Shown: positions 17,349-27,688, counted from the first letter of the stretch. The stretch is DNA of 64,000 nt from JBBROS01 sp965217935 (GCA_965217935.1 OZ244581.1:682001-746000); one strand, 5' to 3'. A program made the numbers and translations. Notes: generated from the letters alone by a model not told the origin.

Positions 17349-17921
17349 ATGACAAACGTTGCACCGCGCGCGGTCGCGCTCGCCTTAGCCATCGGCTTAG
17401 CCGGCTGCGGCAACCTACGCCCTTTCGTGGCCGACACGGCGCGCCTGCCGCGCGGCTGGCCAGTCGTCATCAACCAGGACGTCTCGGCCGTCTATCAGGC
17501 GCAATACCTGTTCGCCTTGCCGAGCCGGACGCGGGGCAACCCGATCGCCGGCGCCAGGGCCGCGGCGGACATGGACTACATCGCCGGCCAGCTCAACACG
17601 AGCCCGCGGTGGAGCAACATATCGGCAACGACGCAGATGCAATTGCTGCAAGGCCGCGAAGAGGTGCGGCAAACGCTGGGCGTGGCCCCCGGCGCCACGT
17701 CGCAGCAGGTGGTCGACCGCCTGACGTGGGCGGCCAACGCGCTGGAGACGGGCGATCAGGCGGCGGCCATTCGCCTCCTCGGCCCGCCGGTTTTCCTCCC
17801 GGGCGGCGAGGCGGTGCTGACGACGCTGGCAAACCTGCCGTATCTGCAGATGGCCAACGTCTCCACGAGCCGGGCCTCGCGCGAGCTGTTCCAAAATGAC
17901 GGGCCGCTGCTTACGCCATAA
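17349..17921 (+). CDS. Putative lipoprotein of unknown function
   Basis: 190 aa. The N-terminus VALALAIGLAGCGN ends in a lipobox (LAGC, Cys at residue 20), so the mature protein should be a periplasm-facing lipoprotein. The rest, with WPVVINQDVSAVYQAQYL and many Ala/Gln helices, matches no family that I recognise. It stands 34 nt after the carbonic-anhydrase-like gene and before the ion channel on the same strand. Confidence 0.75.
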   Translation: MTNVAPRAVALALAIGLAGCGNLRPFVADTARLPRGWPVVINQDVSAVYQAQYLFALPSRTRGNPIAGARAAADMDYIAGQLNTSPRWSNISATTQMQLLQGREEVRQTLGVAPGATSQQVVDRLTWAANALETGDQAAAIRLLGPPVFLPGGEAVLTTLANLPYLQMANVSTSRASRELFQNDGPLLTP

Positions 17922-17947
17922 CTTGCCCGCCTCTGGCGCGCCTTGAC

Positions 17948-18748
17948 GTGACGATCAAGCCAGCAGCGGCGGACACCCCCCAACGCCGCCAGACCATGCA
18001 GAGCCGCCTGCACGAATTCTACTTCGGCCAGACAACGGCCGCCGTCGTCTTCCGCGTCGCCTGGGTCGCGATCGACGTGGCCGTCGTCGCCTTCTTCATC
18101 GTCGCCCCCATCATCCGCGACACCCCGGAATTCCTCGTCATCGACTACGGCGTCGCCGCCATCCTGGCCGCCGACCTCATCGCCCGCGGCATCGCGTTCT
18201 GCGCCCTGCGCGCGTTCCTCACCCGGATCAGCACCTGGATCGACATCTTCATCCTGGTCACGCTGCTGCTGCCGCAGTTCCTGTTCAGCCTGGGCTTCCT
18301 GCGCGCGATGAAGCTCTACACGCTGTTCAACAGCAAGGTGCTGTGGGCCACGGCGCTGCGCCGCTACGACGACACCCGCGTCAAGGACGTGACCCGGTCC
18401 GTCGTGACGATGCTGACCTTCATCTTCATCGTCACGGGCTTCGTCTACACCGGTTTCCTCGGCACGCAGGCGGGTATCGACGGCTATTTCGATGCGCTCT
18501 ACTTCACCATCAGCAGCCTGACCACGACGGGCTACGGCGACATCACCCTGCCCGGCGCCAAGGGCAAGATTCTGTCGATCATCATCATGGTGGTCGGCAT
18601 CACCCTGTTCGTCCGCCTGGCGCAAACGCTGTTCCGGCCCGACAAGGTCCGCTACCGCTGCGACGCCTGCGGGCTCGGGATGCACGGCCCCGACGCCGTG
18701 CATTGCAAAGCCTGCGGCTCGCTGCTGCGCATCCCGAACGACGAGTAA
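17948..18748 (+). CDS. Voltage-gated-like K+ channel with C-terminal zinc ribbon
   Basis: 266 aa from a GTG; an ATG at 17996 is an alternative start. Membrane segments are seen near residues 35-52, 60-80, 98-118 and 150-172, then the pore helix and selectivity filter SLTTTGYGDITLPG near residue 197 and a last helix ILSIIIMVVGITLFV. The filter TTGYGD is intact, so it should conduct K+. Instead of an RCK domain the C-terminus has two CxxC pairs, CDACGLGMHGPDAVHCKACG, a zinc ribbon. This is unusual and may sense metal or redox state. Confidence 0.88.
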   Translation: MTIKPAAADTPQRRQTMQSRLHEFYFGQTTAAVVFRVAWVAIDVAVVAFFIVAPIIRDTPEFLVIDYGVAAILAADLIARGIAFCALRAFLTRISTWIDIFILVTLLLPQFLFSLGFLRAMKLYTLFNSKVLWATALRRYDDTRVKDVTRSVVTMLTFIFIVTGFVYTGFLGTQAGIDGYFDALYFTISSLTTTGYGDITLPGAKGKILSIIIMVVGITLFVRLAQTLFRPDKVRYRCDACGLGMHGPDAVHCKACGSLLRIPNDE

Positions 18749-18764
18749 CTCAAGCAGCGCCCGC

Positions 18765-20597
18765 TCAGTTCGACATCACCGCCACGTAGCGCCCCGGCGC
18801 CGGCTCGATCGGCCGCAGCTTGCCCTCCCCCGGCCTCCGCGCCGGGACCGTCTCGCCGTCGAACCCGCTCACCCAACGCTGCCAATCCGGCCACCAGCTT
18901 CCCGACATCTCGGTCGCGCCGGCCAGCCACTCTTCCGGACCGGCGGCCAGGCTGCGGTTGATCCAGTGGCTGTACTTGCCGCTGTCGGGCGGGTTGACCA
19001 CGCCGGCGATGTGCCCGCTCGCGGCCAGCACGAAGCGGTTCTCGCCGCCGAGCAGTTGCGTGCCGCGATAGGTGCTCTTCCAAGGCGCGATGTGGTCCTC
19101 CCGCGCGGAGAGGAAGTAGGCCGGAACCTTGACTGACCCGAGATCGACCGGATGGCCGTTCAGCTCAAGCCCGCCCGGTTTGCACAGCAGGTTCTCGTGG
19201 TACATCTGCCGCAGGTAGAAGCTGTGCATCGCCGCCGGCATCCGGGTGCTGTCGCTGTTCCAGTAAAGCAGGTCGAACGGGAACGGCTCGTTGCCGAGCA
19301 GGTAATTGTTGACCACGAACGACCAGATCAGGTCGTTGGCGCGCAGCATGTTGAAGGTCTGCGCCATCTCGGCCCCCTCTAGGTAGCCGCGCTTGGTCAT
19401 CCTCTCCTCCATCGCGCGCAACTGCTCCTCGTCGATAAACACGCCCAGCTCGCCGGATTCCTGGAAATCCAGCATGGTGACGAAGAACGTCGCCGACTTG
19501 ATCCGCTCGTCCCCGCGGGCGGCCATGTACGACAAGGTGCTGGCCAGCAGCGTGCCGCCCAGGCAATAGCCGATGGCATTGACCTCGCGCTCCCCGGTCG
19601 CCTGCTCGATGGCATCGAGGGCTGCGAGATAGCCGTGCGTGACGTAGTCGCCGAAATGCTTCTCGGCCAGGCCCTCGTCCGGGTTGACCCAACTGATCAT
19701 GAACACGGTATGCCCCTGCGACACCGCCCAGCGCACGAAGCTGTTCCTGGGCCGCAGGTCGAGGATGTAGAACTTGTTGATCCAGGGCGGCGCGATCAGC
19801 AACGGGCGCTTCAGCGCCGTCTCCGTCGTCGGCGCATACTGGATGAGCTGCATCAGCTCGTTCTCGTAGACCACCTGCCCGTCCGAGACGGCGATGTCGG
19901 TCCCGAGCTTGAAGGCGTCGGTGTCCGTCATCTTGACCGTCAGCTTGCCCCGGCCGCGCTCAAGGTCGGACAACAGGTTGTTCAGCCCGCGAAGCAGGTT
20001 CTCGCCACCGGTCTCGGCGGTCTTGCGCAGCACTTCCGGGTTGGTCAGCAGGAAGTTGCTCGGGCTCATGGCATCGGTGAACTGCCGCGCGTAGAAATCG
20101 ACCTTGCGCGCCGTCTTCGGGTCAAGCCCGTCCACCTTGCCCACCACGTCCTGCACGTAGCGGGCGCTGAGCAGGTAGCTCTGCTTGATGAAGTCGAACA
20201 CCTCGTGCTCTTTCCAGGCCTCGTCCTTGAAGCGCTTGTCTTTCGGGTCGGCCTGGATCACCGGCTCGCTCTCCATCCCCCACATGCGCCGGGTCGTGCT
20301 CTGCCACAGCGTCATGTAGTCCTGCCAGAAGCCGATCTGCGCCTGCACCAGCTTGCTCGGGTCCTTCATGAGCTGGGTGGTCATCTCCATGAACGCGTGG
20401 CCGATGTTGAACGGGTCGAACCCCGGCAGCTCATGCGATTGCCGGTTCAGCCAATCGGTGACGATCCGTTGCGACCGTTCGGCGATCCCGGCCATCGAGC
20501 GGCTGAGCACGGCCGGGTCGGCGAGCTTGAAGCCGGCCGGCGTCCCGTTCAGTGCCTTTGGCGGCATGTTGGCGTCGTTCTTCCCACGTTCGGCCAT
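18765..20597 (-). CDS. phaC: Class I poly(3-hydroxyalkanoate) synthase
   Basis: 610 aa, the normal length of class I PhaC. It polymerises 3-hydroxyacyl-CoA into PHA granules. The N-terminal domain is followed by an alpha/beta-hydrolase core: APPWINKFYILDLRP, the PhaC box GYCLGGTLL with the catalytic Cys near residue 335, the catalytic Asp in AREDHIAPW and the His in ASGHIAGVVNPP. No phaA, phaB or phasin gene is nearby. It converges with the channel gene, with 16 nt between stops. Confidence 0.97.
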   Translation of the reverse strand: MAERGKNDANMPPKALNGTPAGFKLADPAVLSRSMAGIAERSQRIVTDWLNRQSHELPGFDPFNIGHAFMEMTTQLMKDPSKLVQAQIGFWQDYMTLWQSTTRRMWGMESEPVIQADPKDKRFKDEAWKEHEVFDFIKQSYLLSARYVQDVVGKVDGLDPKTARKVDFYARQFTDAMSPSNFLLTNPEVLRKTAETGGENLLRGLNNLLSDLERGRGKLTVKMTDTDAFKLGTDIAVSDGQVVYENELMQLIQYAPTTETALKRPLLIAPPWINKFYILDLRPRNSFVRWAVSQGHTVFMISWVNPDEGLAEKHFGDYVTHGYLAALDAIEQATGEREVNAIGYCLGGTLLASTLSYMAARGDERIKSATFFVTMLDFQESGELGVFIDEEQLRAMEERMTKRGYLEGAEMAQTFNMLRANDLIWSFVVNNYLLGNEPFPFDLLYWNSDSTRMPAAMHSFYLRQMYHENLLCKPGGLELNGHPVDLGSVKVPAYFLSAREDHIAPWKSTYRGTQLLGGENRFVLAASGHIAGVVNPPDSGKYSHWINRSLAAGPEEWLAGATEMSGSWWPDWQRWVSGFDGETVPARRPGEGKLRPIEPAPGRYVAVMSN

Positions 20598-20668
20598 CGC
20601 GCTTGCTGTCCTTTCCGCCAGGCCCGCCGCCGCGCTACACTAGGCTGTGATTGGGGCAGGCCCGGCTG

Positions 20669-21649
20669 ATGGTGATGTTCGTTAAGCGTCTAGGTAGGCA
20701 CACGGCAAGGGCCGGGCAAGCGACGGCGTGCCGCTTGCTGGCGCTCGGCGCGCTCGTCCTCCTGCCCGGCTGCGAAAGCGTCGAGCAGTTCTACTCCACC
20801 CGCCTGCCGGTCGGCGGCGCGATTGATTGGTGGCACGGCCTGCAGGGCGGCGTCATCGCGCAGCAGCGCCCGCCGCCGCCCGGCGCGTCCGAGCCGTTCC
20901 CCAACCTGGCCACGGTGCCGTCCCCCCCAACCCCGACCGACCCGGCCACCCGCCGCCTGCTCGCAGCCCGCCTGGCCAGCGCGCGGGATCTCACGGTGCG
21001 CGACGCGGCGCAGGACCCGATCAACTCCCCGCCGCCGGCGCCGACGACGCAAGCCCCGCCCCCGGCCACGCCGATGGCGCGTCTCGACGCCGCCAACGCC
21101 CTGCCCGCCGCCTCCGCCGAACCGCCGGCCGCCCGCGAGGCGCCCTCCTTCCCGGTCGCCTCGCCCGCGGCATCGGCCCCGCCGTCGCCGCCGGGCATAG
21201 CGCCCCCAGCCACCGTCCCCTCCGCGGCCAGGCCGACCCAGCCGGCCCCAGCCACGGCGGCAAGCGGCCCCATTCCCGCGCTTCCGGACCAGCCTCCCGC
21301 CTTGCCGAGTCTCGCGGGCGTCCCGGCCGCCGCCTACGAGCCCGCAACGCCCCGCCCTCGCCCGCAGGTGACGGTCTCGTTCCCGCCCTCCTCGGCCGAG
21401 CTGCGTCCAGCCGCGGAGGACGCGCTGCGGGCCTTGGCGGCGCGCCGGGCCGGCGGGCCGATGGCCGTGGTCGGCGGCGGCGACGCGCGTTCGGCAGCCC
21501 CCGGCGCACAGGCGGCCGCGTTGCCGCTTGCCTGGCGTCGGGCAATGGCGATAACGGCGGCGCTGAAGCAGGCCGGCGTGCCGGACAGCGCGCTGCGTAC
21601 GAACGCCTCTGCGCTGGCTCGCGGCGGAACCGTCCGTCTGGTAGAATGA
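20669..21649 (+). CDS. Proline-rich lipoprotein with OmpA-like C-terminal domain
   Basis: 326 aa from the ATG at 20669 (a second ATG is at 20675). LLALGALVLLPGCESVEQF is a lipoprotein signal with the lipid-bearing Cys near residue 35. Residues about 70-225 are Pro/Ala-rich low complexity, a likely periplasm-spanning linker. The last 100 residues (VTVSFPPSSAELRPAAEDAL...RAMAITAALKQAGVP) resemble an OmpA/MotB peptidoglycan-binding fold, although the usual NxxLSxxRA motif is changed to LPLAWRRAMA. Probably an outer-membrane to cell-wall tether. Confidence 0.75.
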   Translation: MVMFVKRLGRHTARAGQATACRLLALGALVLLPGCESVEQFYSTRLPVGGAIDWWHGLQGGVIAQQRPPPPGASEPFPNLATVPSPPTPTDPATRRLLAARLASARDLTVRDAAQDPINSPPPAPTTQAPPPATPMARLDAANALPAASAEPPAAREAPSFPVASPAASAPPSPPGIAPPATVPSAARPTQPAPATAASGPIPALPDQPPALPSLAGVPAAAYEPATPRPRPQVTVSFPPSSAELRPAAEDALRALAARRAGGPMAVVGGGDARSAAPGAQAAALPLAWRRAMAITAALKQAGVPDSALRTNASALARGGTVRLVE

Positions 21650-21683
21650 CCTTCGATAATCGCAACCGAAGCTGTAACGCCCC

Positions 21684-22892
<1,209 letters not shown>

Positions 22893-22937
22893 AGGAAGCG
22901 CCCGGCTTCGGCTGCTTCATCCATTGTTCGGAAACAA

Positions 22938-23474
22938 ATGCCCGTCATTCTGCGGCGAAATGGATTTCGGTTTTTGTTTTATGCCGACGAAGGCAACCCG
23001 CGCGAGCCGATGCGCGCCCATGTGTTGCGCGACGGCATCGATGCCGAGTTCTGGCTGTGGCCGGACGCTAAGCCAGCCTACAATGACGGCTTCAACGCAA
23101 AAGTTCTACGAGAGCTAACTGGGGTCATTGAACAGCGCCGGGTTGAGATCGCGAGGGCATGGGATGAATTCTTTGGTGAAAGCGAGTACGGTTCGATTCG
23201 ACCAGGACAGCATGTGGGTGGACTTGTCGGACGGCCGCGTTTTGGGCGTCCCTCTCGCGTGGTTTCCGCGCCTGCTGCATGGCTCGCCGGAGCAGCGCGA
23301 GCGGGTCGAGATCAGCAGCCGTGGCCTGCACTGGGATGCGTTGGACGAGGATATCTCGATCGAGGGCCTGTTAGCTGGAGGCGACCAGACCCGTTCCCGG
23401 ATCGTCGCGCCCGCATGACGTCGGCATCTCGTAGGCGCTCCATCAAAACACCGGGTAGGCGAGCCTCCGCATGA
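22938..23474 (+). CDS. DUF4160 protein with an abnormal read-on C-terminus
   Basis: The first 80 residues are a complete DUF4160 domain: MPVILRRNGFRFLFYADEGN, then RAHVLRDGIDAEFWLWP (usually HIHV) and IARAWDEFFGE, where members of the family normally stop. Here no stop follows and the frame stays open to 178 aa, running across the whole of the next gene in another frame and ending in an ATGA overlap with hom. The extra 95 residues look like out-of-frame translation, so the native stop was probably lost. Codon and base use is less GC-rich than in neighbours. The function of DUF4160 is unknown; it is often paired with DUF2442. Confidence 0.72.
   Translation: MPVILRRNGFRFLFYADEGNPREPMRAHVLRDGIDAEFWLWPDAKPAYNDGFNAKVLRELTGVIEQRRVEIARAWDEFFGESEYGSIRPGQHVGGLVGRPRFGRPSRVVSAPAAWLAGAARAGRDQQPWPALGCVGRGYLDRGPVSWRRPDPFPDRRARMTSASRRRSIKTPGRRASA
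23164..23418 (+). CDS. DUF2442 domain protein
   Basis: 84 aa from the ATG at 23164; a longer in-frame start at 23128 is less likely. VRFDQDSMWVDLSDGRVLGV followed by PLAWFPRLLHGSPEQRERVE and LHWDALDEDISIEGLLAG is the DUF2442 pattern (VxxDDxxLxVxLxDGRxIxVPLxWFPRL). It lies entirely inside the extended DUF4160 frame in another phase. DUF4160-DUF2442 pairs are found scattered through bacterial genomes in a way that resembles toxin-antitoxin modules, but no activity is established. Confidence 0.85.
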   Translation: MNSLVKASTVRFDQDSMWVDLSDGRVLGVPLAWFPRLLHGSPEQRERVEISSRGLHWDALDEDISIEGLLAGGDQTRSRIVAPA

Positions 23475-24760
23475 AGCCGCTCTCCATCGGCATCGCCGGG
23501 CTCGGTGTCGTCGGCACGGGCGTGCTGCACGTGCTGCGGAACAACGCGGACCTGATCGCGGCCCGGGCCGGGCGGCCAATCGCCGTCGTCGCCGTTTCCG
23601 CGCGGGACCGGGACCGGGAGCGTGGCCTCTCGCTGGACGGGCTCCCCTGGCACGACGATCCGTGCGCGCTGGCGCACGACAACCGCGTGGACGTCGTCGT
23701 CGAGCTGATCGGCGGCAGCGAGGGCGCGGCGCGGGACGTGGTCGGCGCCGCCCTGTCCGCGGGCAAGCCGGTCGTCACCGCCAACAAGGCGCTGATCGCG
23801 ATCCACGGCCGCGCGCTCGCAGCCCAAGCGGAAGCGGCGGGCGTGTCGCTCGGGTACGAGGCCGCCGTCGCGGGCGGCATCCCCGCCATCAAGGCCCTGC
23901 GGGAAGGCCTGTCCGGCAACCGGATCAGCAGCGTGGCCGGCATCCTGAACGGCACCTGCAACTACATCCTGACCACGATGCGCGAGCAGGGCCGCGAGTT
24001 CGCGGACGTCCTGGCCGACGCGCAGAAGCTCGGCTACGCGGAAAGCGACCCGAGCGTCGATGTCGAAGGCATCGACACCGCCCACAAGCTCGCGATCCTG
24101 GCCGCGCTCGCGTTCAACCAGCCGGTCGATTTCGACTCCGTGCACGTGGAGGGCATACGCGGCATCTCCGCCATCGACATCGCCTTCGCCGCCGAGCTCG
24201 GCTACCGCATCAAGCTGCTCGGCATCGCCCGGCGCACCGAGGCGGGGATCGAGAGCCGCGTGCACCCGTGCATGGTCCCGCAAACAGCGCCGGTCGCCCG
24301 GGTCGACGGCGTCTACAACGCCGTGGTGGCCGAAGGCGACGCCGTTGGCCGGGTCATGCTCGAAGGCCGCGGCGCAGGCGCCGGGCCGACCGCGAGCGCC
24401 GTGGTGGCGGACCTGATCGACCTTGCGCGCGGGCGCGCCACCCCGGTCTGGGGCGCGGCGGAGGACGCCCTCTCGCGCCAGCCGTCCGTGCCCATGTCGG
24501 CGCACCAGGGGGCATATTATCTCCGCCTCATGGTGCTCGACCGCCCCGGCGTCATCGCCGACGTCGCCGCCGCCTTGCGCGACGCCGGCGTCAGCCTGGA
24601 AAGCATGTTGCAGCGCGGCCGGGCGCCGGGCGAGGTGGTCCCGGTCGTGCTGGTCACGCACGAGACGAACGAGGCGGCGATGCGCCGCGCGCTGGCGCAG
24701 ATCACGGCCCTGGACGCCGTGCTGGAGCCGCCCACCATGATCCGTATCGAACCTGGATGA
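23471..24760 (+). CDS. hom: Homoserine dehydrogenase
   Basis: 429 aa, full length. It reduces aspartate semialdehyde to homoserine for threonine and methionine. GIAGLGVVGTGVLHVL is the N-terminal Rossmann motif; TANKALIAIHG carries the conserved Lys near residue 100; GILNGTCNYILTTM and the KLGYAESDPSVDVEGIDTAHK block (quoted in part) form the catalytic region. A C-terminal ACT domain (YYLRLMVLDRPGVIADVA) near residues 350-425 is for threonine feedback control. The glpX gene follows 10 nt later. Confidence 0.97.
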   Translation: MKPLSIGIAGLGVVGTGVLHVLRNNADLIAARAGRPIAVVAVSARDRDRERGLSLDGLPWHDDPCALAHDNRVDVVVELIGGSEGAARDVVGAALSAGKPVVTANKALIAIHGRALAAQAEAAGVSLGYEAAVAGGIPAIKALREGLSGNRISSVAGILNGTCNYILTTMREQGREFADVLADAQKLGYAESDPSVDVEGIDTAHKLAILAALAFNQPVDFDSVHVEGIRGISAIDIAFAAELGYRIKLLGIARRTEAGIESRVHPCMVPQTAPVARVDGVYNAVVAEGDAVGRVMLEGRGAGAGPTASAVVADLIDLARGRATPVWGAAEDALSRQPSVPMSAHQGAYYLRLMVLDRPGVIADVAAALRDAGVSLESMLQRGRAPGEVVPVVLVTHETNEAAMRRALAQITALDAVLEPPTMIRIEPG

Positions 24761-24770
24761 GGACAAGGCC

Positions 24771-25754
24771 ATGAGCGCACGACCCGAAATCGGCAACGAC
24801 CGCAACCTGGCGCTGGACCTGGTACGCGTGACGGAAGCCGCCGCCTTGGGCGCATCGCGCTGGATGGGCCGCGGCAAAAAGAACGAGGCGGACGGCGCGG
24901 CCGTAGAAGCCATGCGCCGCGCCTTCGACAGCGTGGCGATCAAGGGCACCGTCGTCATCGGCGAGGGCGAGATGGACGAGGCGCCCATGCTCTACATCGG
25001 CGAAACGGTCGGCGCAGGCGGCCCGGCCATGGACATCGCCGTCGACCCGCTCGAAGGCACCAGCATCACCGCCAAGGGCGGCCCCAACGCCCTCGCCGTC
25101 GTCGCCATGGCCGAGAAGGGCAACTTCCTGCACGCGCCCGACATCTACATGGAAAAGATCGCCGTCGGCGCCGGCCTGCCGATGGGCATCGTCGACCTCG
25201 ATGCCTCGGTCGCCGACAACCTACGCAACCTGGCCCACGCCAAGAAGCGCGACATCAACGATCTCGTCGTCTGCATGTTGGAGCGGGAGCGGCACGAGGA
25301 AATGCTGGCCAAGTGCCGCGAAGCCGGCGCCCGCATCATGCTCCTGGGCGACGGGGACGTGGCCGGCGTGATCGCGGCGGCGCTTCCGAACGGCGGCGTC
25401 GACATCTTCATGGGCCTCGGCGGCGCGCCCGAGGGCGTGCTGGCCGCCGCCGCCCTGCGCTGCCTCGGCGGCCAGATGCAGGGCCGGCTGTCCTATGAGG
25501 ACGAGGCGCAAATCCAGCGGACCCGCGAGATGGGCGTCAGCGACCCGAAGCGGAAATACTCCGTGGAGGAGATGGCGAAAGGCGACGTGATGTTCGCGGC
25601 CACCGGCGTCACCTCAGGCGCGCTGCTGAACGGGGTGCGCCGGTTCGGCCACGGCGCCTACACGCACTCCATGGTGATGCGCAGCAAGTCCGGTACGGTC
25701 CGCTACATTGAGGCGAACCACAACTTCGAGACCAAGACCTGGCAACCGGAATAG
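24771..25754 (+). CDS. glpX: Fructose-1,6-bisphosphatase class II
   Basis: 327 aa, usual GlpX length. It hydrolyses fructose 1,6-bisphosphate in gluconeogenesis using a metal ion. Seen: ALGASRWMGRGKKNEADGAA near residue 25, VVIGEGEMDEAPMLYIGE near 62, the phosphatase motif VDPLEGTS near 91, and GLGGAPEGVLAAAALRCLGG near 220. It is placed between hom and recJ in one run of plus-strand genes. Confidence 0.97.
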   Translation: MSARPEIGNDRNLALDLVRVTEAAALGASRWMGRGKKNEADGAAVEAMRRAFDSVAIKGTVVIGEGEMDEAPMLYIGETVGAGGPAMDIAVDPLEGTSITAKGGPNALAVVAMAEKGNFLHAPDIYMEKIAVGAGLPMGIVDLDASVADNLRNLAHAKKRDINDLVVCMLERERHEEMLAKCREAGARIMLLGDGDVAGVIAAALPNGGVDIFMGLGGAPEGVLAAAALRCLGGQMQGRLSYEDEAQIQRTREMGVSDPKRKYSVEEMAKGDVMFAATGVTSGALLNGVRRFGHGAYTHSMVMRSKSGTVRYIEANHNFETKTWQPE

Positions 25755-25759
25755 GCGGA

Positions 25760-27538
25760 TTGGCCGATAGCGCTGCTGATAATGCTCTGGGGGTCGACGC
25801 CAGCCTGACGGGCCGCCGCTGGCTGCTGCGCCCGTCCGAGGACCGCCTGGCGCTCGGCATCGCGCAGCGCCTCGGGCTGCCGGACGTCGTAGGCCGCCTG
25901 CTGGCCGGACGGGGCATCGCGCTCGACGCTGCCGAGCACTTCCTCGCGCCAACCTTGCGCGCCTTGCTGCCGGACCCATCGGTGCTGGCGGACATGGATG
26001 CGGCCGCCGAGCGCCTGGCGCGGGCCGTCCGCCATTCGGAGACCGTCGGCGTGTTCGGCGACTACGACGTCGATGGCGCCTGCAGCGCCGCGCTGATGAC
26101 GCAGGTTCTGCGCGGCCTCGGCTGCACGGTGCTGACTCACGTGCCGGATCGTTTGCTGGAAGGCTACGGACCGAACGCCCCGGCCCTGCTCGGCCTGGCC
26201 GGGCGAGGGGCGGCGCTCATCGTCTGCGTCGATTGCGGAACCGCGGCAGCCGGCGCCCTGGCTGCGGTTGCCGGGCAAGCCGACGTCGTCGTGCTGGACC
26301 ATCACGCCGTCGAGGGCGCGCCGCCGCCGGTGCTGGCGACGGTCAACCCGAACCGCCTCGATTGCGGCAGCGGCTTGGGCGGCATCTGCGCCACCGCCGT
26401 CGCTTTCCTGGTCGCGGTGGCGACGGTACGCGCCTTGCGCCGGAGCGGATGGTTCGCCGCCCGCGCCGAGCCGGACCTCCGCCAACTGCTCGATCTCGTC
26501 GCCTTGGCGACCGTGTGCGACGTCATGCCGCTGACCGGCCTCAATCGGGCGCTGGTCGTGCAGGGCCTGCGCGTCATGGCCCGGCGCGGGCGCCCCGGCA
26601 TCGCCGCCCTGCTCGATGCCGCCGCCAACGGTAACGCCCCGACCGCCATGACCTGCGGCTTCGCGCTCGGCCCGCGGATCAACGCCGCCGGGCGGATCGG
26701 CGACGCCGGGCTCGGCCTTCGGCTGCTGCTGACCGACGACCCGATCGAGGCGCAGCAACTGGCCGCATTGCTGGACGCGACCAACCGTGAGCGGCGCGAA
26801 GTCGAGGACGGCATGCTGCGATCCGCGCTCGATCAGGCGTCCGCGCTCGACGCCGAGGGCCACGCCGCCCTGCTGGTGTATGGCGAGGGTTGGCATCCGG
26901 GCGTGGTCGGCATCGTCGCCGGGCGCATCAAGGAGCGGCATAACCGCCCCGCGCTGGTCGGCGCGCTGGCGGACGGCGTGATCAAGGGCAGCGCCCGCTC
27001 CGTCCCCGGCGTCGACATCGGAGCGGCGGTGATCGCGGCGCGAAGCCAGGGATTGCTGCTGACGGGCGGCGGCCACGCGATGGCGGCCGGGTTCAGCCTC
27101 GCGGCCGGGAATGCCGCGGCGTTCCAGGCCGACCTGAACGCCCGCCTGGCCCACGCCAAGACCCTGCCCCGCGCCGCGGACCTGTCGGTGGAGGGCATGT
27201 TGGCGGTGCCCGGCGCGACGGTCGAGCTGGCGCACCATCTGCAGCGTCTCTCGCCGTATGGGAATGGCAATGAGGAGCCGGTGTTCGCCTTACCGCGGGC
27301 GCGCGTGGTCCGGGCAGACCGGATCGGCAAGGATGGCGCAACGGTCCGGGCCTACGTCGAGGGCGAAGGCGGCGGCCGGCGCTTGAAAGCCATGCTCTTC
27401 CGCGCCGCCGACGGCCCGCTCGCCTCCGCTTTGCTGGAGCGCCGGGCGCCGATCCACCTGGCCGGCCATCTGCGTGCGGAGGAATGGAACGGCTCGGTCA
27501 TGCCTTGCTTCCTCGTCGCTGACGCCGCGGCGGCTTGA
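25760..27538 (+). CDS. recJ: Single-stranded-DNA-specific 5'-3' exonuclease RecJ
   Basis: 592 aa from a TTG at 25760, preceded by AGGCGG and 5 nt after the glpX stop. DHH phosphoesterase motifs: GVFGDYDVDGACSAALM near residue 95, VCVDCGTAAAG near 155, VVLDHHAVEG near 176 and GPRINAAGRIGDAGLGLRLL near 304. The DHHA1 domain has LTGGGHAMAAGFSL near 435, and the OB-fold C-terminus follows. It degrades single-stranded DNA in mismatch repair and recombination. Its stop codon overlaps the -35 box of tRNA-Glu. Confidence 0.96.
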   Translation: MADSAADNALGVDASLTGRRWLLRPSEDRLALGIAQRLGLPDVVGRLLAGRGIALDAAEHFLAPTLRALLPDPSVLADMDAAAERLARAVRHSETVGVFGDYDVDGACSAALMTQVLRGLGCTVLTHVPDRLLEGYGPNAPALLGLAGRGAALIVCVDCGTAAAGALAAVAGQADVVVLDHHAVEGAPPPVLATVNPNRLDCGSGLGGICATAVAFLVAVATVRALRRSGWFAARAEPDLRQLLDLVALATVCDVMPLTGLNRALVVQGLRVMARRGRPGIAALLDAAANGNAPTAMTCGFALGPRINAAGRIGDAGLGLRLLLTDDPIEAQQLAALLDATNRERREVEDGMLRSALDQASALDAEGHAALLVYGEGWHPGVVGIVAGRIKERHNRPALVGALADGVIKGSARSVPGVDIGAAVIAARSQGLLLTGGGHAMAAGFSLAAGNAAAFQADLNARLAHAKTLPRAADLSVEGMLAVPGATVELAHHLQRLSPYGNGNEEPVFALPRARVVRADRIGKDGATVRAYVEGEGGGRRLKAMLFRAADGPLASALLERRAPIHLAGHLRAEEWNGSVMPCFLVADAAAA

Positions 27539-27564
27539 CCGGATACGTGCCGCCGGGCTACGCC
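27535..27564 (+). promoter_or_regulatory. Candidate promoter of tRNA-Glu
   Basis: TTGACC (27535-27540, overlapping the recJ stop), 18-nt spacer, TACGCC (27559-27564), with the mature tRNA starting 11 nt later. It resembles the TTGACG-17-TACGTC site before the tRNA-Leu gene in this window. Confidence 0.5.
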
Positions 27565-27574
27565 CTGCTGGTCC

Positions 27575-27650
27575 GTCCCGTTCGTCTAGAGGCCCAGGAC
27601 ACGGCCCTTTCAAGGCTGTAACACGGGTTCGAATCCCGTACGGGGCACCA
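27575..27650 (+). tRNA. tRNA-Glu (anticodon UUC)
   Basis: 76 nt with encoded CCA. Acceptor stem GTCCCGT / ACGGGGC (one T-G pair), D-arm around GTCTAGAGGCCCAGGAC, anticodon loop CTTTCAA with anticodon TTC between CGGCC and GGCTG (outer pair offset), and the T-arm ACGGG-TTCGAAT-CCCGT. All arms fold without mismatch. Confidence 0.96.
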
Positions 27651-27688
27651 GCGCGCACGTCCTGCTCGCCAACGCGGGCATCCCACGC

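Noticed and set aside
22893..22930. Terminator after alaC (GAAGC...GCTTC)
   Set aside because: Short arms, long loop and no T-run directly after.
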